A stretch of DNA of 64,000 bases from assembly GCF_021389975.1 (NCBI RefSeq), contig NZ_CP089981.1, positions 5,481,501 to 5,545,500 on the forward strand, read 5' to 3'. Position numbers and translations under genes: made by a program. The DNA comes from Fulvivirga ulvae. Lineage in GTDB: Bacteria > Bacteroidota > Bacteroidia > Cytophagales > Cyclobacteriaceae. The notes below the pieces were generated by a model, which worked only from the letters and a program-made list of their open reading frames with translations, was not told the origin of the DNA and did not search any database. This document shows, piece by piece, positions 9,656 through 18,756 of this stretch; the first letter of the stretch is position 1, and each line of letters begins with the position of its first letter.

Positions 9656-10357
9656 TTATAAACAGGCCAATGCAATGTCCACAATATCCAGAATGGGTTT
9701 TTCTCTATCCTCAGAGGTACCAAAAGCCCCTGTAATTATATTATCACTTACCGTAAGAATACTTAATGCCTGAATGTTTGCACCGGCCGCCAGAGTATAA
9801 AGCATTGAGGTTTCCATATCCGCGCAAAGTATTTTATGTGCAGTCCATATTTTCCAGCGCTCGGGATCGTCCTTAAAATAGAAAAAATCGGTGCTGAATA
9901 TGTTTCCAACTCTTACGTTGATGCCCTTTTGCTTTGCTGTCTGAAAGGCCTGCATGAGCATATTAAAATCTGCCAGTGGGGCAAAATCCAATCCTCTAAA
10001 AAGCAACCGGTTGGTATTAGAGTCGGTTGATGCACCTTGTGCAATGATAATTTCGCCCAGTTTAATATTAGGCATCAAAGCGCCGCATGTGCCGACTCTG
10101 ATAAGTTTTTTGACTCCATATGAATGAATCAACTCATGGGCATAAATGGCCAGTGAAGACTGTCCCATTCCTGTTCCCTGTACCGAAACAGGGTTACCTT
10201 TATAGTAGCCTGTAAAGCCCAGCATATTACGCACCTGAGTATAACAAGTGACATTTTCCAACATGCTCTGTGCAATAAACCTTGCTCTCAACGGGTCACC
10301 GGTCAGCAAAACTGTTTCGGCGATATCACCTTTTTCGGCTCCAATATGTATACTCAT
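9656..10357 (-). CDS. deoD: Purine-nucleoside phosphorylase (DeoD type)
   Basis: A 233-residue cytoplasmic enzyme of the hexameric nucleoside phosphorylase family, which cleaves purine (deoxy)ribonucleosides with phosphate for salvage. The start MSIHIGAEKGDIAETVLL and the GDPLRARFIA phosphate-binding motif are diagnostic. Further support comes from RVGTCGALMP, the purine/ribose-site MET stretch (CADMETSMLYTLA) and ILTVSDNI with the catalytic Asp near 205. Length matches the usual 233-240 residues. It stands alone, with about 210 bases between it and the tyrosinase operon, whose terminator lies in the gap. Confidence 0.93.
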   Translation of the reverse strand: MSIHIGAEKGDIAETVLLTGDPLRARFIAQSMLENVTCYTQVRNMLGFTGYYKGNPVSVQGTGMGQSSLAIYAHELIHSYGVKKLIRVGTCGALMPNIKLGEIIIAQGASTDSNTNRLLFRGLDFAPLADFNMLMQAFQTAKQKGINVRVGNIFSTDFFYFKDDPERWKIWTAHKILCADMETSMLYTLAAGANIQALSILTVSDNIITGAFGTSEDREKPILDIVDIALACL

Positions 10358-10508
10358 AAAATTGGTAAGTTTTAGTGCAAACTACATCTTCTTAGCACCA
10401 TGTATGAATGTCGATTGCTTGCTTTGATCATGACAATGATCAGGAAATATGCCTTCGTGATAACCCCAAGCTTACCTGACTTGTTTGCGACTTGCGGATC
10501 AATCAATG

Positions 10509-10544
10509 AAAAGGCCTCGCAGGAATATTCCCACGAGACCTTTT
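10509..10544 (-). terminator. Terminator of the tyrosinase operon
   Basis: AAAAGGCCTCG at 10509-10519 pairs with CGAGACCTTTT at 10534-10544 (one G-U pair) around a 14-base loop, about 25 bases past the tyrosinase stop at 10570. The loop side contains GGAATATTCC, itself a palindrome. Confidence 0.75.
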
Positions 10545-10569
10545 ATTCAAACCTGCGAATCAATTCATC

Positions 10570-12240
10570 TTAAAATGTGTGCTCATACAATTCAATCTCT
10601 GTCAGGTAGAAATCCGGGCCATTCTGTGTGTTCATGGGTACTACATATACCTTTAATGACTCTCCTTCAGGTAATTTTTTTACGGCCTCGGTTACATCAA
10701 ACACAAAGGTATGATTAAACTCCTGCCCTTTTACCATTGCTCCCATAGCATGGTGCCCTGCATGATCCATGGGATGTGTAGAGCCAAATACGGCTGTAAC
10801 ACCATGTACATAGGCATCGTCCAAATCGCAAGCATTCCAGTCCATATCCGAAGGAATAGAGAACACCGCCAGTTGCTGGAACATGTTCCTGCCAAACTTC
10901 AGACTTACTTCGATAGTATAACGTGCCTCTCCCCCGCCAGACTTTAAAGCCCTGGCGCTGTTGAGCGTTAGTGCATGTGGCTTCCCTACTTCACCCAATA
11001 CCTCAGGGGTCTTTTTTACCACTTCGTTGACCAATTGTGAGGCTTTCGCTTTTTGCCCGGCACCTAGCATGTTTTTATTTACCGTTGGCAGTTGCTCATA
11101 GGTATAATCTATGGCATGGGCTGCATCTAACATATCCTGCATGCTATTGTAAGTGATCCACGAGTTGGTAGGTGTATCCCAAAACTGGTATATGTGCTTG
11201 ATGGAGTCCCACTTACCTGCATATGTGTTCATATCTTCGATGGTTATAGGCCCATAGGTTGCTTCCCATGCGGCAAACATGCGATCTACGTTAGAGTGAT
11301 GCAGAAAGAAGATCGGGTCAAAACCTGCACTTGGGATCTGTCCCATAAGACCAAAGCCACTTTTGGTACTTTGATAGATACGATTATATAAATCGTGGGT
11401 TAAGTCCAGGGAATCGACAGCTCCACCTATGTAATCATGCATTACATTGTGCATCCGGTCTTCCAGGCCACGGGAGAATTCGCTCACATCGGGTAATGAC
11501 AGAAAATCATTAACATCCAGCGCCTGCTCCATAGTTTTAATGCACAGGTTCTTTACCGAGCCATCAGGTAAAGTAACAGCAATACTGTCACTGGAGCTGT
11601 AATCAATGGGCTCCCGGTCCATCAAAGTGGGCGAACGGCCAATCTCATAAAGTGGGTTCTCAACCAATTTCACTGTTTCAAAAGTGTATGATTTTACAGT
11701 AAAAGGCTTGGGCATATCTCCTTGATCAGTATAGTCCCAGTAAGGCAGGCTGAATTGATTTGCAAGTGAATCTCCCAAACCGGGTAATCCCGCCCCTCCG
11801 TTGGCTATGTGATGCCTGATATTTCTCTCATAATAATAGATATACAGGCGGTGCCAGGTCAAAAAGTTAAGCTGTTGATGCGTAGGATACATATGCGGAC
11901 AAGAATTCCACCCTTTTAATGGTGAGATAGAGTCATACGGAGTACATAGTTCTACGGTCGCTCCCTCAATTTCATCTCTGGGTGGAACAGAATGCATGCT
12001 CCCCTGATAGTACCAGCTGGCAGGGTTTGTACACTCCAGCTTCTTTGTAATGGCCATGCCGTAGGCATACAAGTCAAGTACTTTGTTTGCGTGAGCATTG
12101 GTATTGGCATTTACGCGTTCATAAGTCACTTCTCCTACCTCCTTTGTGGCTGTATCAGTGTTATTTTCTGCCGGGCCGCAACTGAAGAGTGCAGCACTGG
12201 CACAAATAGTTAATAGTAGTCTAGATTTCCGGATTTTCAA
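10570..12240 (-). CDS. Tyrosinase-domain lipoprotein (type-3 copper enzyme)
   Basis: A 556-residue protein with a lipoprotein signal (LLLTICASAALFSC, lipobox Cys21), so probably anchored in the periplasm or outer membrane. The type-3 di-copper tyrosinase fold is clear. The CuA ligands are probably H116, H121 and H130 (PHMYPTHQQLNFLTWHRLY). The CuB ligands are probably H264 and H268 (RMHNVMHDYIGG) plus the HHSNVDR motif at 314-320. SLPYWDYTD at 165-172 is also typical. Such enzymes hydroxylate phenols and oxidise catechols to quinones. A C-terminal region of about 150 residues (after about 400), beta-rich, may be a cap. It is the last gene of a three-gene operon, with 29 bases between it and the decarboxylase-like gene. 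Substrate unknown. Confidence 0.88.
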   Translation of the reverse strand: MKIRKSRLLLTICASAALFSCGPAENNTDTATKEVGEVTYERVNANTNAHANKVLDLYAYGMAITKKLECTNPASWYYQGSMHSVPPRDEIEGATVELCTPYDSISPLKGWNSCPHMYPTHQQLNFLTWHRLYIYYYERNIRHHIANGGAGLPGLGDSLANQFSLPYWDYTDQGDMPKPFTVKSYTFETVKLVENPLYEIGRSPTLMDREPIDYSSSDSIAVTLPDGSVKNLCIKTMEQALDVNDFLSLPDVSEFSRGLEDRMHNVMHDYIGGAVDSLDLTHDLYNRIYQSTKSGFGLMGQIPSAGFDPIFFLHHSNVDRMFAAWEATYGPITIEDMNTYAGKWDSIKHIYQFWDTPTNSWITYNSMQDMLDAAHAIDYTYEQLPTVNKNMLGAGQKAKASQLVNEVVKKTPEVLGEVGKPHALTLNSARALKSGGGEARYTIEVSLKFGRNMFQQLAVFSIPSDMDWNACDLDDAYVHGVTAVFGSTHPMDHAGHHAMGAMVKGQEFNHTFVFDVTEAVKKLPEGESLKVYVVPMNTQNGPDFYLTEIELYEHTF

Positions 12241-12269
12241 TTTGTGTTGGTTTTAATATGGGTTTTACA

Positions 12270-13448
12270 TTAATTTAAAGTAGAAAGGCTACCTATTCGC
12301 TGTCCCATTAAAACAGAAACAGAAGAAAAGGCACCTTTTTGAAATAACAGGATATTCAGGGAACCTCCATAAGCAAAATGCCCGAGTTCATCTCCTTTTT
12401 TTACTTTTACCGGCGGCTGTCCGGGTGCTACCATTGTTGATGATTCATTGATCATGGACGGCATGATTGTACTTATGGTGTTCAACCCTACCGGCACCAC
12501 GCCTACATAACCATACTTAGAGGTTTTAATAATGAAGTAGGCTCTGTGGAAGTCTTCGAAAATGCTGAAGTCAGTAGTGCTTTCACCCACATTGAAAATA
12601 TTGAACCAGTCTTCCCCATCCATGATACCATTGTATATTCCGGGTATTTCAACCGACTCAACAATTTCTCCTGTAACCGGGGCATGGTACCGGTGATAAT
12701 TGTTTGGCATAAGCACACAGGAAATGGCATTTCCGCCCACAAATTCAGAGGCATACTTTGATCCATTGAGTAAGTCATTCATGCTGATCTGTCTCGATTT
12801 TATATCCATCATGGTGTTCAATGTAAGTTCGGATTCAATAAAATTGATTTCCGAATCTGCACTGGCTACCACTACTGAGTCATCATCCGGTTTGGAGATT
12901 GGTCGTGGGTTGGCTGAAGACTTTAACTCACGGGTAAAAAATTGGTTAAACGATTTAAAGCCTCCCTCAGGAACTATAAAATCATCGATATGAGTCGAAG
13001 GGTCTTTGATCCAGCTCTCAATATATTTTAATGATTCCTTTGAGTCCATAAACTCACCACGAGCCTTGATAAACTTCACTGTCCAGTCGAAGATTTCCGT
13101 AGTATAAGGTTTATCCGGGCTTTTCCTGCTCTTAAACTCATTGAGAAAGTAGAAAGCAGATTCATTGTTATAATAGAAATAAGTAAACGGTACAATTTTG
13201 CCCAACCCGCCTGCAGGCTGCGGCAAAAAGGCAAACCATGACTCAAAGTACTTCACAAAATAGTCAATGGTCTGCCCTTTCCAGGGGTTAGGTGCTCCTG
13301 TCCAAAGTATAGGGTGTACATTGGCTATGGCATCGTTATAGGCTGCTTCCACTACAGGGTTGCTTACAATTTCGCGTAATTCTTTGATCAGAACTGAGAG
13401 CTTTTCACTCTCAAACTTTCTTACTTTTTCAATAGGTTCGGTTTCCAT
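12270..13448 (-). CDS. PsiD-like phosphatidylserine-decarboxylase-family protein
   Basis: A 392-residue protein of the pyruvoyl phosphatidylserine decarboxylase superfamily. Residues about 10-150 resemble the extra N-terminal domain found in PsiD-like members, and residues about 160-392 form the decarboxylase core. FNQFFTRELK near 167-176 and NYHRYHAPVTGEI are typical core motifs. The maturation site reads LGHFAYGGSLNIL, with GGS at 361-363, instead of the LGST of classical PSD; Ser363 is the predicted cleavage and pyruvoyl position. There is no transmembrane helix, unlike membrane PSD. PsiD-type relatives decarboxylate free aromatic amino acids rather than phospholipid. Placement four bases after the heme-motif lipoprotein gene and directly before a tyrosinase supports an aromatic substrate such as tyrosine or DOPA, but this is inference. 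Confidence 0.78.
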   Translation of the reverse strand: METEPIEKVRKFESEKLSVLIKELREIVSNPVVEAAYNDAIANVHPILWTGAPNPWKGQTIDYFVKYFESWFAFLPQPAGGLGKIVPFTYFYYNNESAFYFLNEFKSRKSPDKPYTTEIFDWTVKFIKARGEFMDSKESLKYIESWIKDPSTHIDDFIVPEGGFKSFNQFFTRELKSSANPRPISKPDDDSVVVASADSEINFIESELTLNTMMDIKSRQISMNDLLNGSKYASEFVGGNAISCVLMPNNYHRYHAPVTGEIVESVEIPGIYNGIMDGEDWFNIFNVGESTTDFSIFEDFHRAYFIIKTSKYGYVGVVPVGLNTISTIMPSMINESSTMVAPGQPPVKVKKGDELGHFAYGGSLNILLFQKGAFSSVSVLMGQRIGSLSTLN

Positions 13449-13452
13449 GGCT

Positions 13453-14955
13453 TTACTGTTTTGAAGTGATTATTTGTTCAAATTTTTCAACGTAATTCTT
13501 TATTTGAGAAGGATTGGCTTTTTCCAGGGCTTCATCTACAGTGAGCAGCAAGTCAGGTTCAGGCACTGGCTTACCTGCACCAAAATCCAGCAGGAAGCTG
13601 AAATCCGTACCTCCTATCTGGGCCTGGCCATGGCACCCCTGGCAACCACCCATGTTGTACGATTCCCCTTTGTACACCACATTTTGAAGGCTTGTATTAA
13701 AAGGATCTGCAAATGACCCGTGAAAAACCGTTAGAAGACTATCGGATTCAATCACATAATTCGCCATAAAGTAATTATCATCCTGCCCTCTGTCGGCATA
13801 GTCAATAGGTGTGCCTTGTACACCGATCAGTTGGTAGTACTGCCATAAAGAAGCCGGGTTTTGAGAGGTTATTAGGTTATGGGCTTCGGTATTTACCGAT
13901 TGTATCGCAGCCGGAATATTTCTTGGAACAACTGGCTCAAGTTGATGAGGGTCAACATTGGGGTCTGGCATGTTATTTACAACAGGTGTGTCCAATCCTA
14001 TGGTTTGCATGTCGGCTTTACGCACGTCTAGTTGCTCCCAGGAAGCAAAGATAAATGCAGGGTAGTTTTGAGTTTTGCGTATGATATGCATCCCTATCAG
14101 GCCCATGGTACCTGAATGTGCGGTAGGCAGGCCATTTTCTTCCGTATAATAAACTACCGGTTTGGTAATAAACCGCGATGGATCGTCTTTCCCATCGAGC
14201 AGGAATCGCCAGGCAGTTTTAATTTCTATAGTTCCCTCTTCGGTATTACTTCCACAGGGCAGACAGATTACGTGACTGGCAGTATCGCTATTGCAGGTCG
14301 CTCCCTCCTGCGTCACTTTTTTAAGGTAGTTCAGGCTTGGATCAGTACCGTTATCTACGGCAATTTTGAGTAGACTATCTGTTGGGAAGTTGTCCCTAAC
14401 ATAAGTATACTCAACCAGATTGGACTTGGCCATATAAAGAACCTCCGTGGAGTCATAGGCAAAAACATAGGCCGAGCCTATTTCGTTGTCCTCATCAAGA
14501 TTCACCCAGTAGTTGCTGAGTGTTACATTATTGGTGGTAGTATCAACCGGATTAATGAATGTATAGTATGGCTTTCCGGATGTTAGGGTACGGGTACGTT
14601 TACCGTTGGCAGGCCGTAGCTCTGTTCTATGGATGTATGTTTCCCATACTGCTACATTCGGGGCAGGCCCACTTCCTGCAAACTTCCAATTGGTATTGGG
14701 CGTGGCCCTTTTTTGATCATCCGGCCAGGAAGAGGCCCAGTTTAATGCAAAGAATTCATTCCAGGCAAATCTTGCAAGTTCTTCTTCAGATGCATCCGAA
14801 GGCAGATCTCCCGGAATTTGATAAGAGATGTTCAGCACAACAGAATCACCAGAAGTGTCTGTCAGAGAGTCGTCCTCTGTTGACGATTCCCTATTGCTGT
14901 TACAGCTCATGAATAAGATTAACGCAAAGACATAATAGTTGATGTTGGTTTTCAT
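13453..14955 (-). CDS. Lipoprotein with one CxxCH heme-binding motif
   Basis: A 500-residue protein starting MKTNINYYVFALILFMSC, a lipoprotein signal with Cys18. Most of the chain is a domain I do not recognise. Near the carboxyl end CQGCH at 438-442 is a c-type heme motif in the context YNMGGCQGCHGQAQIGG, so it may bind one heme in the periplasm. Two further Cys lie in HVICLPCGSN. First gene of the operon with the PsiD-like and tyrosinase genes (4-base spacing to the next). A role as electron partner for the copper oxidase is possible but unproven. The NarL-type palindrome at 15072-15091 lies 117-136 bases upstream. Confidence 0.7.
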   Translation of the reverse strand: MKTNINYYVFALILFMSCNSNRESSTEDDSLTDTSGDSVVLNISYQIPGDLPSDASEEELARFAWNEFFALNWASSWPDDQKRATPNTNWKFAGSGPAPNVAVWETYIHRTELRPANGKRTRTLTSGKPYYTFINPVDTTTNNVTLSNYWVNLDEDNEIGSAYVFAYDSTEVLYMAKSNLVEYTYVRDNFPTDSLLKIAVDNGTDPSLNYLKKVTQEGATCNSDTASHVICLPCGSNTEEGTIEIKTAWRFLLDGKDDPSRFITKPVVYYTEENGLPTAHSGTMGLIGMHIIRKTQNYPAFIFASWEQLDVRKADMQTIGLDTPVVNNMPDPNVDPHQLEPVVPRNIPAAIQSVNTEAHNLITSQNPASLWQYYQLIGVQGTPIDYADRGQDDNYFMANYVIESDSLLTVFHGSFADPFNTSLQNVVYKGESYNMGGCQGCHGQAQIGGTDFSFLLDFGAGKPVPEPDLLLTVDEALEKANPSQIKNYVEKFEQIITSKQ

Positions 14956-15457
14956 GGGGTTAGTAGGTTTTACGATAAACAGGCCATTATATGCAACCTG
15001 CTCAGAGGTTGTAAAAAGGATGTGTTTAGCTGGTTATTCTACCTAATAAGCAATAATTATCGACTCGATGCAATACCCAACCTTGGGTATACGATGACGA
15101 CTATCCGGCAAGCGGGTCATGGTCAGGATGTTCCGTGGAAAGATTTTTTTTGATTTTTTTCAAAAAAAAATTGGCTGAGCTTAGGTTAGGGAATGTTTGT
15201 AATATGACAGATAATTTAAACATTTCAGCAACTGTATGTTAGACTGGTCATCATCAACCGATAATATACCCAATTCATGAAATAGGCTGACTGTCAAACC
15301 ATTTCATCACCTGGATTCTGGAGTGTGCTTTCTTTTCAATCAGGCATTCAACCTACATGTTAATAGGGACGTGAATCTATTAGTAATTGCACAGTCAGCA
15401 CTTATCATCCGGTTGCTTGTATAGCCTTGAGCAGGCCCGCTGTGCTTCTACTAACTG
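14956..15457. other. Intergenic region upstream of the tyrosinase operon
   Basis: About 500 bases. The part near 14956-15100 holds the probable operon promoter and palindromic operator. Around 15145-15170 is a T/A-rich stretch (runs of T then nine A) that could end transcription or be curved DNA. The remainder, up to the DUF6155-like stop at 15458, shows no gene or clear structure. Confidence 0.5.
15072..15091 (-). promoter_or_regulatory. NarL-type 7-2-7 palindromic operator of the tyrosinase operon
   Basis: Plus strand AATACCCAACCTTGGGTATA contains a perfect palindrome ATACCCAA-CC-TTGGGTAT. The half-site TACCCAA in 7-2-7 spacing matches NarL/FixJ-type binding architecture. On the minus strand TAATTATTG (15051-15059) ends 21 bases after the palindrome, the same distance as TACTTTG after the 1778-1797 site, and is a weaker -7 candidate. 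Inference: a LuxR-type response regulator activates both units. Confidence 0.65.
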
Positions 15458-15952
15458 TTAAAGCTGTTCAAGCTCATATTTATAATCTGCCTGAATATCC
15501 TCATGCAGCGAGGACAGTGCTTTTTCAATTTTTGTCAATAGTCTGTCATACATATTACTGATCACACTGCTTCGATGTATGGCGATACCTGAATCTTTTA
15601 TAGATCTGGCAAAATGAAGAAGTACTTCCACCTCTGTTTGTTTATTACCGGAGTACCTGATGTATTTATTGAGGTTGCGGTTGATCTTTTGAAGTCCCTT
15701 TTTGGCATAATAGAGGTGGCTTGTGTTGATCTCCTCTATCAAATCATCAATTTCATATTTGATAGAAGAAATATAGCCCTCCTCATCACTTGCATCAAAA
15801 AGCAGGTAGGTCAGTAGCTCTTTATTGTCTTTTTTAAAACGGCCGAGCCTGAGGCATATTTGCATAATTTCCTCGGCATCGCGATGTTTTAGTTCTTTTT
15901 TTATCTCTGATAAAGTGGCTGCTTTCATGACTTGTTTTTTGGTGAAGGGCAA
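15458..15952 (-). CDS. DUF6155-like small helical protein
   Basis: A 164-residue cytoplasmic protein, almost entirely alpha-helical and charged, with no signal peptide or membrane segment. It resembles the DUF6155 family by length and by its start, LSEIKKELKHRDAEEIMQIC. The function is unknown. The start at Met9 (15928, MKAATLSEIKKEL) is equally plausible, since the first eight residues look unconserved. It lies 22 bases downstream of the luciferase-like gene on the same strand and may be co-transcribed with it. Confidence 0.65.
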   Translation of the reverse strand: MPFTKKQVMKAATLSEIKKELKHRDAEEIMQICLRLGRFKKDNKELLTYLLFDASDEEGYISSIKYEIDDLIEEINTSHLYYAKKGLQKINRNLNKYIRYSGNKQTEVEVLLHFARSIKDSGIAIHRSSVISNMYDRLLTKIEKALSSLHEDIQADYKYELEQL

Positions 15953-15974
15953 AGCTCGCCTGCGCCTTGTATTT

Positions 15975-16976
15975 TCAAACTTCGATTTCTTTCATGATCT
16001 CAGCAAATATTCTATAGGAATTGACCCGGTCTTCATGATGGAATATATGCGATGATACAATCACTTCATCGACACCGGTTTGCTTCAGAAATTCTTCAGT
16101 TTTCTGTCTTACCGTATCCTTGCTTCCTCTAAAGGCGTAGGTCAGCATTCGCTGGAATGCCGGGTTTTGTTGCAGGTCTTTTAACTCGGGAGTCATATCA
16201 GTGGGCTCCTGCATATAATCCATATTATTGGTCAGCACACCAAGCAACATCCTGATCATAGTGGTAGAGATCCTTTCAGCTTCTTTATCAGTATCTGCTG
16301 CAATTACATTTATACCCGCAATAGTATAGGGTTCTTTAAGAAATTCAGATGGCTGAAATTGATTGTAGTAGATATTTAATGCCTCAAAAAGATGTGTAGG
16401 TGCGAAATGACTGGCAAAAGCATAAGGCAGCCCTGCTTTTGCGGACAGGTAAGCGCTGTCAGTGCTTGAACCTAAAATATATATCGGAACATTTACACCT
16501 TCAGCAACATTTACACGTACTCTTGCACCTCTGTTATCGGAAAAATACTGCCGGATCTGACTTACTGCTTCAGGGAACTGATAAACAGCCTGCATCCTGT
16601 CTGGTCTTATAGCCTGCGCCGTGGCCTGATCAGTTCCCGGTGCCCGTCCTAGCCCCAGGTCGATGCGGTTAGGGTAGAGACTTCCCAAGGTACCGAACTG
16701 CTCTGCCACAATAAGCGGTGCATGATTGGGCAGCATGATTCCCCCTGAACCTACCCTTATTTTATTCGTACCCCCTGCAATGTAGCCTATGAGTACTGAG
16801 GTAGCCGAACTGGCAATACTGATCATATTATGATGCTCAGCCAGCCAAAAGCGGGTATATCCCATTTCCTCGGCTTTTTGGGCCAGGTCAAGGCTTCTCT
16901 TAAAAGTTTCGTTAATAGTAGTGCCGTAAGCGACACTGGCAAGCTCCAGGACAGAGTAATTTATATTTTTCGACAT
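15975..16976 (-). CDS. LLM-class flavin-dependent oxidoreductase
   Basis: A 333-residue cytoplasmic TIM-barrel protein of the luciferase-like monooxygenase family. It shows the typical N-terminal YTRFWLAEHHN motif, the flavin-region strand RVGSGGIMLPNHAPLIVAEQ and DLGLGRAPGTD, which places it in the MsnO8-type LLM subclass. It should use reduced flavin to oxidise an unknown substrate, or may act as an F420-independent oxidoreductase. Length agrees with the subclass (about 330-340). The start MSKNINYSVL is the only good ATG. Substrate not predictable. Confidence 0.85.
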   Translation of the reverse strand: MSKNINYSVLELASVAYGTTINETFKRSLDLAQKAEEMGYTRFWLAEHHNMISIASSATSVLIGYIAGGTNKIRVGSGGIMLPNHAPLIVAEQFGTLGSLYPNRIDLGLGRAPGTDQATAQAIRPDRMQAVYQFPEAVSQIRQYFSDNRGARVRVNVAEGVNVPIYILGSSTDSAYLSAKAGLPYAFASHFAPTHLFEALNIYYNQFQPSEFLKEPYTIAGINVIAADTDKEAERISTTMIRMLLGVLTNNMDYMQEPTDMTPELKDLQQNPAFQRMLTYAFRGSKDTVRQKTEEFLKQTGVDEVIVSSHIFHHEDRVNSYRIFAEIMKEIEV

Positions 16977-17106
16977 ATTAAAGTTATAACTCCAATATTG
17001 ATTTCATGTTTCGTTTTTGGAAGGGAATTTACAGTTTACAGGATCAATATGAATCATAAACCAAACATAGGTATCCAAGATGCTTTTGAGTATTTTACTT
17101 TTACAA

Positions 17107-17132
17107 AAAAAGACACCAGCTAAGTGTCCTTT
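17107..17132 (-). terminator. Terminator after the MORN-like gene
   Basis: On the minus strand AAAGGACAC and GTGTCTTTT pair over nine bases (one G-U) around TTAGCTG, followed by more T. It lies just past the stop at 17146. Confidence 0.75.
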
Positions 17133-17145
17133 TTGGATTGATGTT

Positions 17146-18756
17146 TTAAAACCTGCCAGGCATTGCCGGAGGATTAATCGGAGCCATCTGCTGCTGCCTC
17201 ATCATATGATGCAAATGCCAGTCGTAATAATAATTGTTCGGAGGCCTGTAGAATCTTATAATGCCAAAGGTATATGGCACTACCACTTCATAAGTTTGCA
17301 CGGATTTCCCTATTTTGTAAGGCCTGAACTTGAAACGATATTGAGCGTTTTTGCTAACTGAGGATTCAAGAAATTGATTGAGTAAGCTGTCCAAATCGGG
17401 ATGAACATTATTTAGTACTTTATAACTTATAGCATATTGATCATTAGCGTCAACCACAAATGAAATCAGATATGTGCCTTGAGCATTATTACTTACAGTT
17501 TCATAAACCGATTGCTCCTGAAAATACAACAAGAGCCTGTTTTTCAGCTTTTTAAGTTTAAAATTAAATTGATTATCGGTTAGTTGAACCACCTTTTTGC
17601 CGCCTTCAATGTGATAAAAGGAGCTTTTGATCCTATAATTCTCATAAACTCTTGTTATACGTCTGCTATTTACTGCATCATCAAACTCCTCAACCCCAGA
17701 TCCATTTTCATCGAGTAAAGAAGTGCCCTGCTCATCATAAACCGCCTCAAAAACAGGTTGATATAGATTGTAGTCTACATTAACTTTATGAATTGCATAG
17801 ATATACCTTATCTGACCATTTGAATGGAACGTCTTCACTTCTTTGACTTTACCATCCTTATAAAGTATTTCCTTTCTCACATTTCCTTCATCATCAAACC
17901 ATCTGGTAACACCTTCTTTTTTATCAGGGTGAACAGCCAATACCTCTGAAGACCGGTATTTATGGCCATCATGATAATATTCCACTGTCATTACAGTATC
18001 AATTACAGAGGCTATTTTAACAACATGATAGGCAAGCTCCTCTGCTCGCACTTCATTCCACCAACGATCATAAAAGGCTGGTTGATCATTTTTATACTTG
18101 TAATAATACTCCAGCATTTTTACCATCATGGGCATACCTGATGCTTCTATTTTACCCTTATCCGCCATGTCCTTGATAATGGGAATATTACCAAAATACT
18201 TTATGGCAAACTCTTTGAATGCCTCCTTAGAATCCGGTGCAGTAACCCAGGGTTTGCCCTCCTGTTTGATCAAATAGTTGCCAATAATTCCCTGATTGTT
18301 AGCAAAGTCGTAGTACACGGCGAAACAATGGTTATCAAACGCGGCCAGATGCCTTACAAATCTTTCTTCCTTGAAAACCTGACCGATGGCTTTATTAATG
18401 TAAAAATTACTGGCAACATAAAAGGAATCCGTTCCTATGATCATTCCGCTAACCTCTTCAGGCTTCAGTTTGGTTTCGTCTTTCGAGAGAAAAGCCTTAT
18501 ACCAGATCTTTTTGCTATGGTACTTTAAATGTCCGCCTACTTTGTTGCCGTTTCTGTCCCAATAGTGTCCCCTTTCATAGTTTTCCGACTGGTAGTTATG
18601 AGTAATCTGATTGTCGGGACTATAATCCATTTCTTCCAGATAACCATCTATCAGCTTACCATCCACATCAAAGTAATGGCCCACCGCCACTTGCGCATTT
18701 GTACTGTATGCAATCGAAACGGTACTAATGATTAATAATAATCTTAAAAAATTCAT
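17146..18756 (-). CDS. Secreted MORN-like repeat protein with TonB-C-like end
   Basis: A 536-residue protein with a signal peptide (MNFLRLLLIISTVSIAYSTNAQ). The N-terminal part has several repeats of the toxin-antitoxin/MORN type (YFDVDGKLIDGYLEEMDY; YYHDGHKYRSSEVLAV; WFDDEGNVRKEILYKDGKVK; FHSNGQIRYIYAI), a pattern common in Bacteroidota periplasmic proteins. The last 120 residues (VDANDQYAISYKVLNNVHPD onward) resemble the TonB carboxyl domain. There is no T9SS sorting domain, so it is probably periplasmic or outer-membrane linked. Specific role unknown. A long perfect inverted repeat lies 44-85 bases upstream. Confidence 0.65.
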   Translation of the reverse strand: MNFLRLLLIISTVSIAYSTNAQVAVGHYFDVDGKLIDGYLEEMDYSPDNQITHNYQSENYERGHYWDRNGNKVGGHLKYHSKKIWYKAFLSKDETKLKPEEVSGMIIGTDSFYVASNFYINKAIGQVFKEERFVRHLAAFDNHCFAVYYDFANNQGIIGNYLIKQEGKPWVTAPDSKEAFKEFAIKYFGNIPIIKDMADKGKIEASGMPMMVKMLEYYYKYKNDQPAFYDRWWNEVRAEELAYHVVKIASVIDTVMTVEYYHDGHKYRSSEVLAVHPDKKEGVTRWFDDEGNVRKEILYKDGKVKEVKTFHSNGQIRYIYAIHKVNVDYNLYQPVFEAVYDEQGTSLLDENGSGVEEFDDAVNSRRITRVYENYRIKSSFYHIEGGKKVVQLTDNQFNFKLKKLKNRLLLYFQEQSVYETVSNNAQGTYLISFVVDANDQYAISYKVLNNVHPDLDSLLNQFLESSVSKNAQYRFKFRPYKIGKSVQTYEVVVPYTFGIIRFYRPPNNYYYDWHLHHMMRQQQMAPINPPAMPGRF

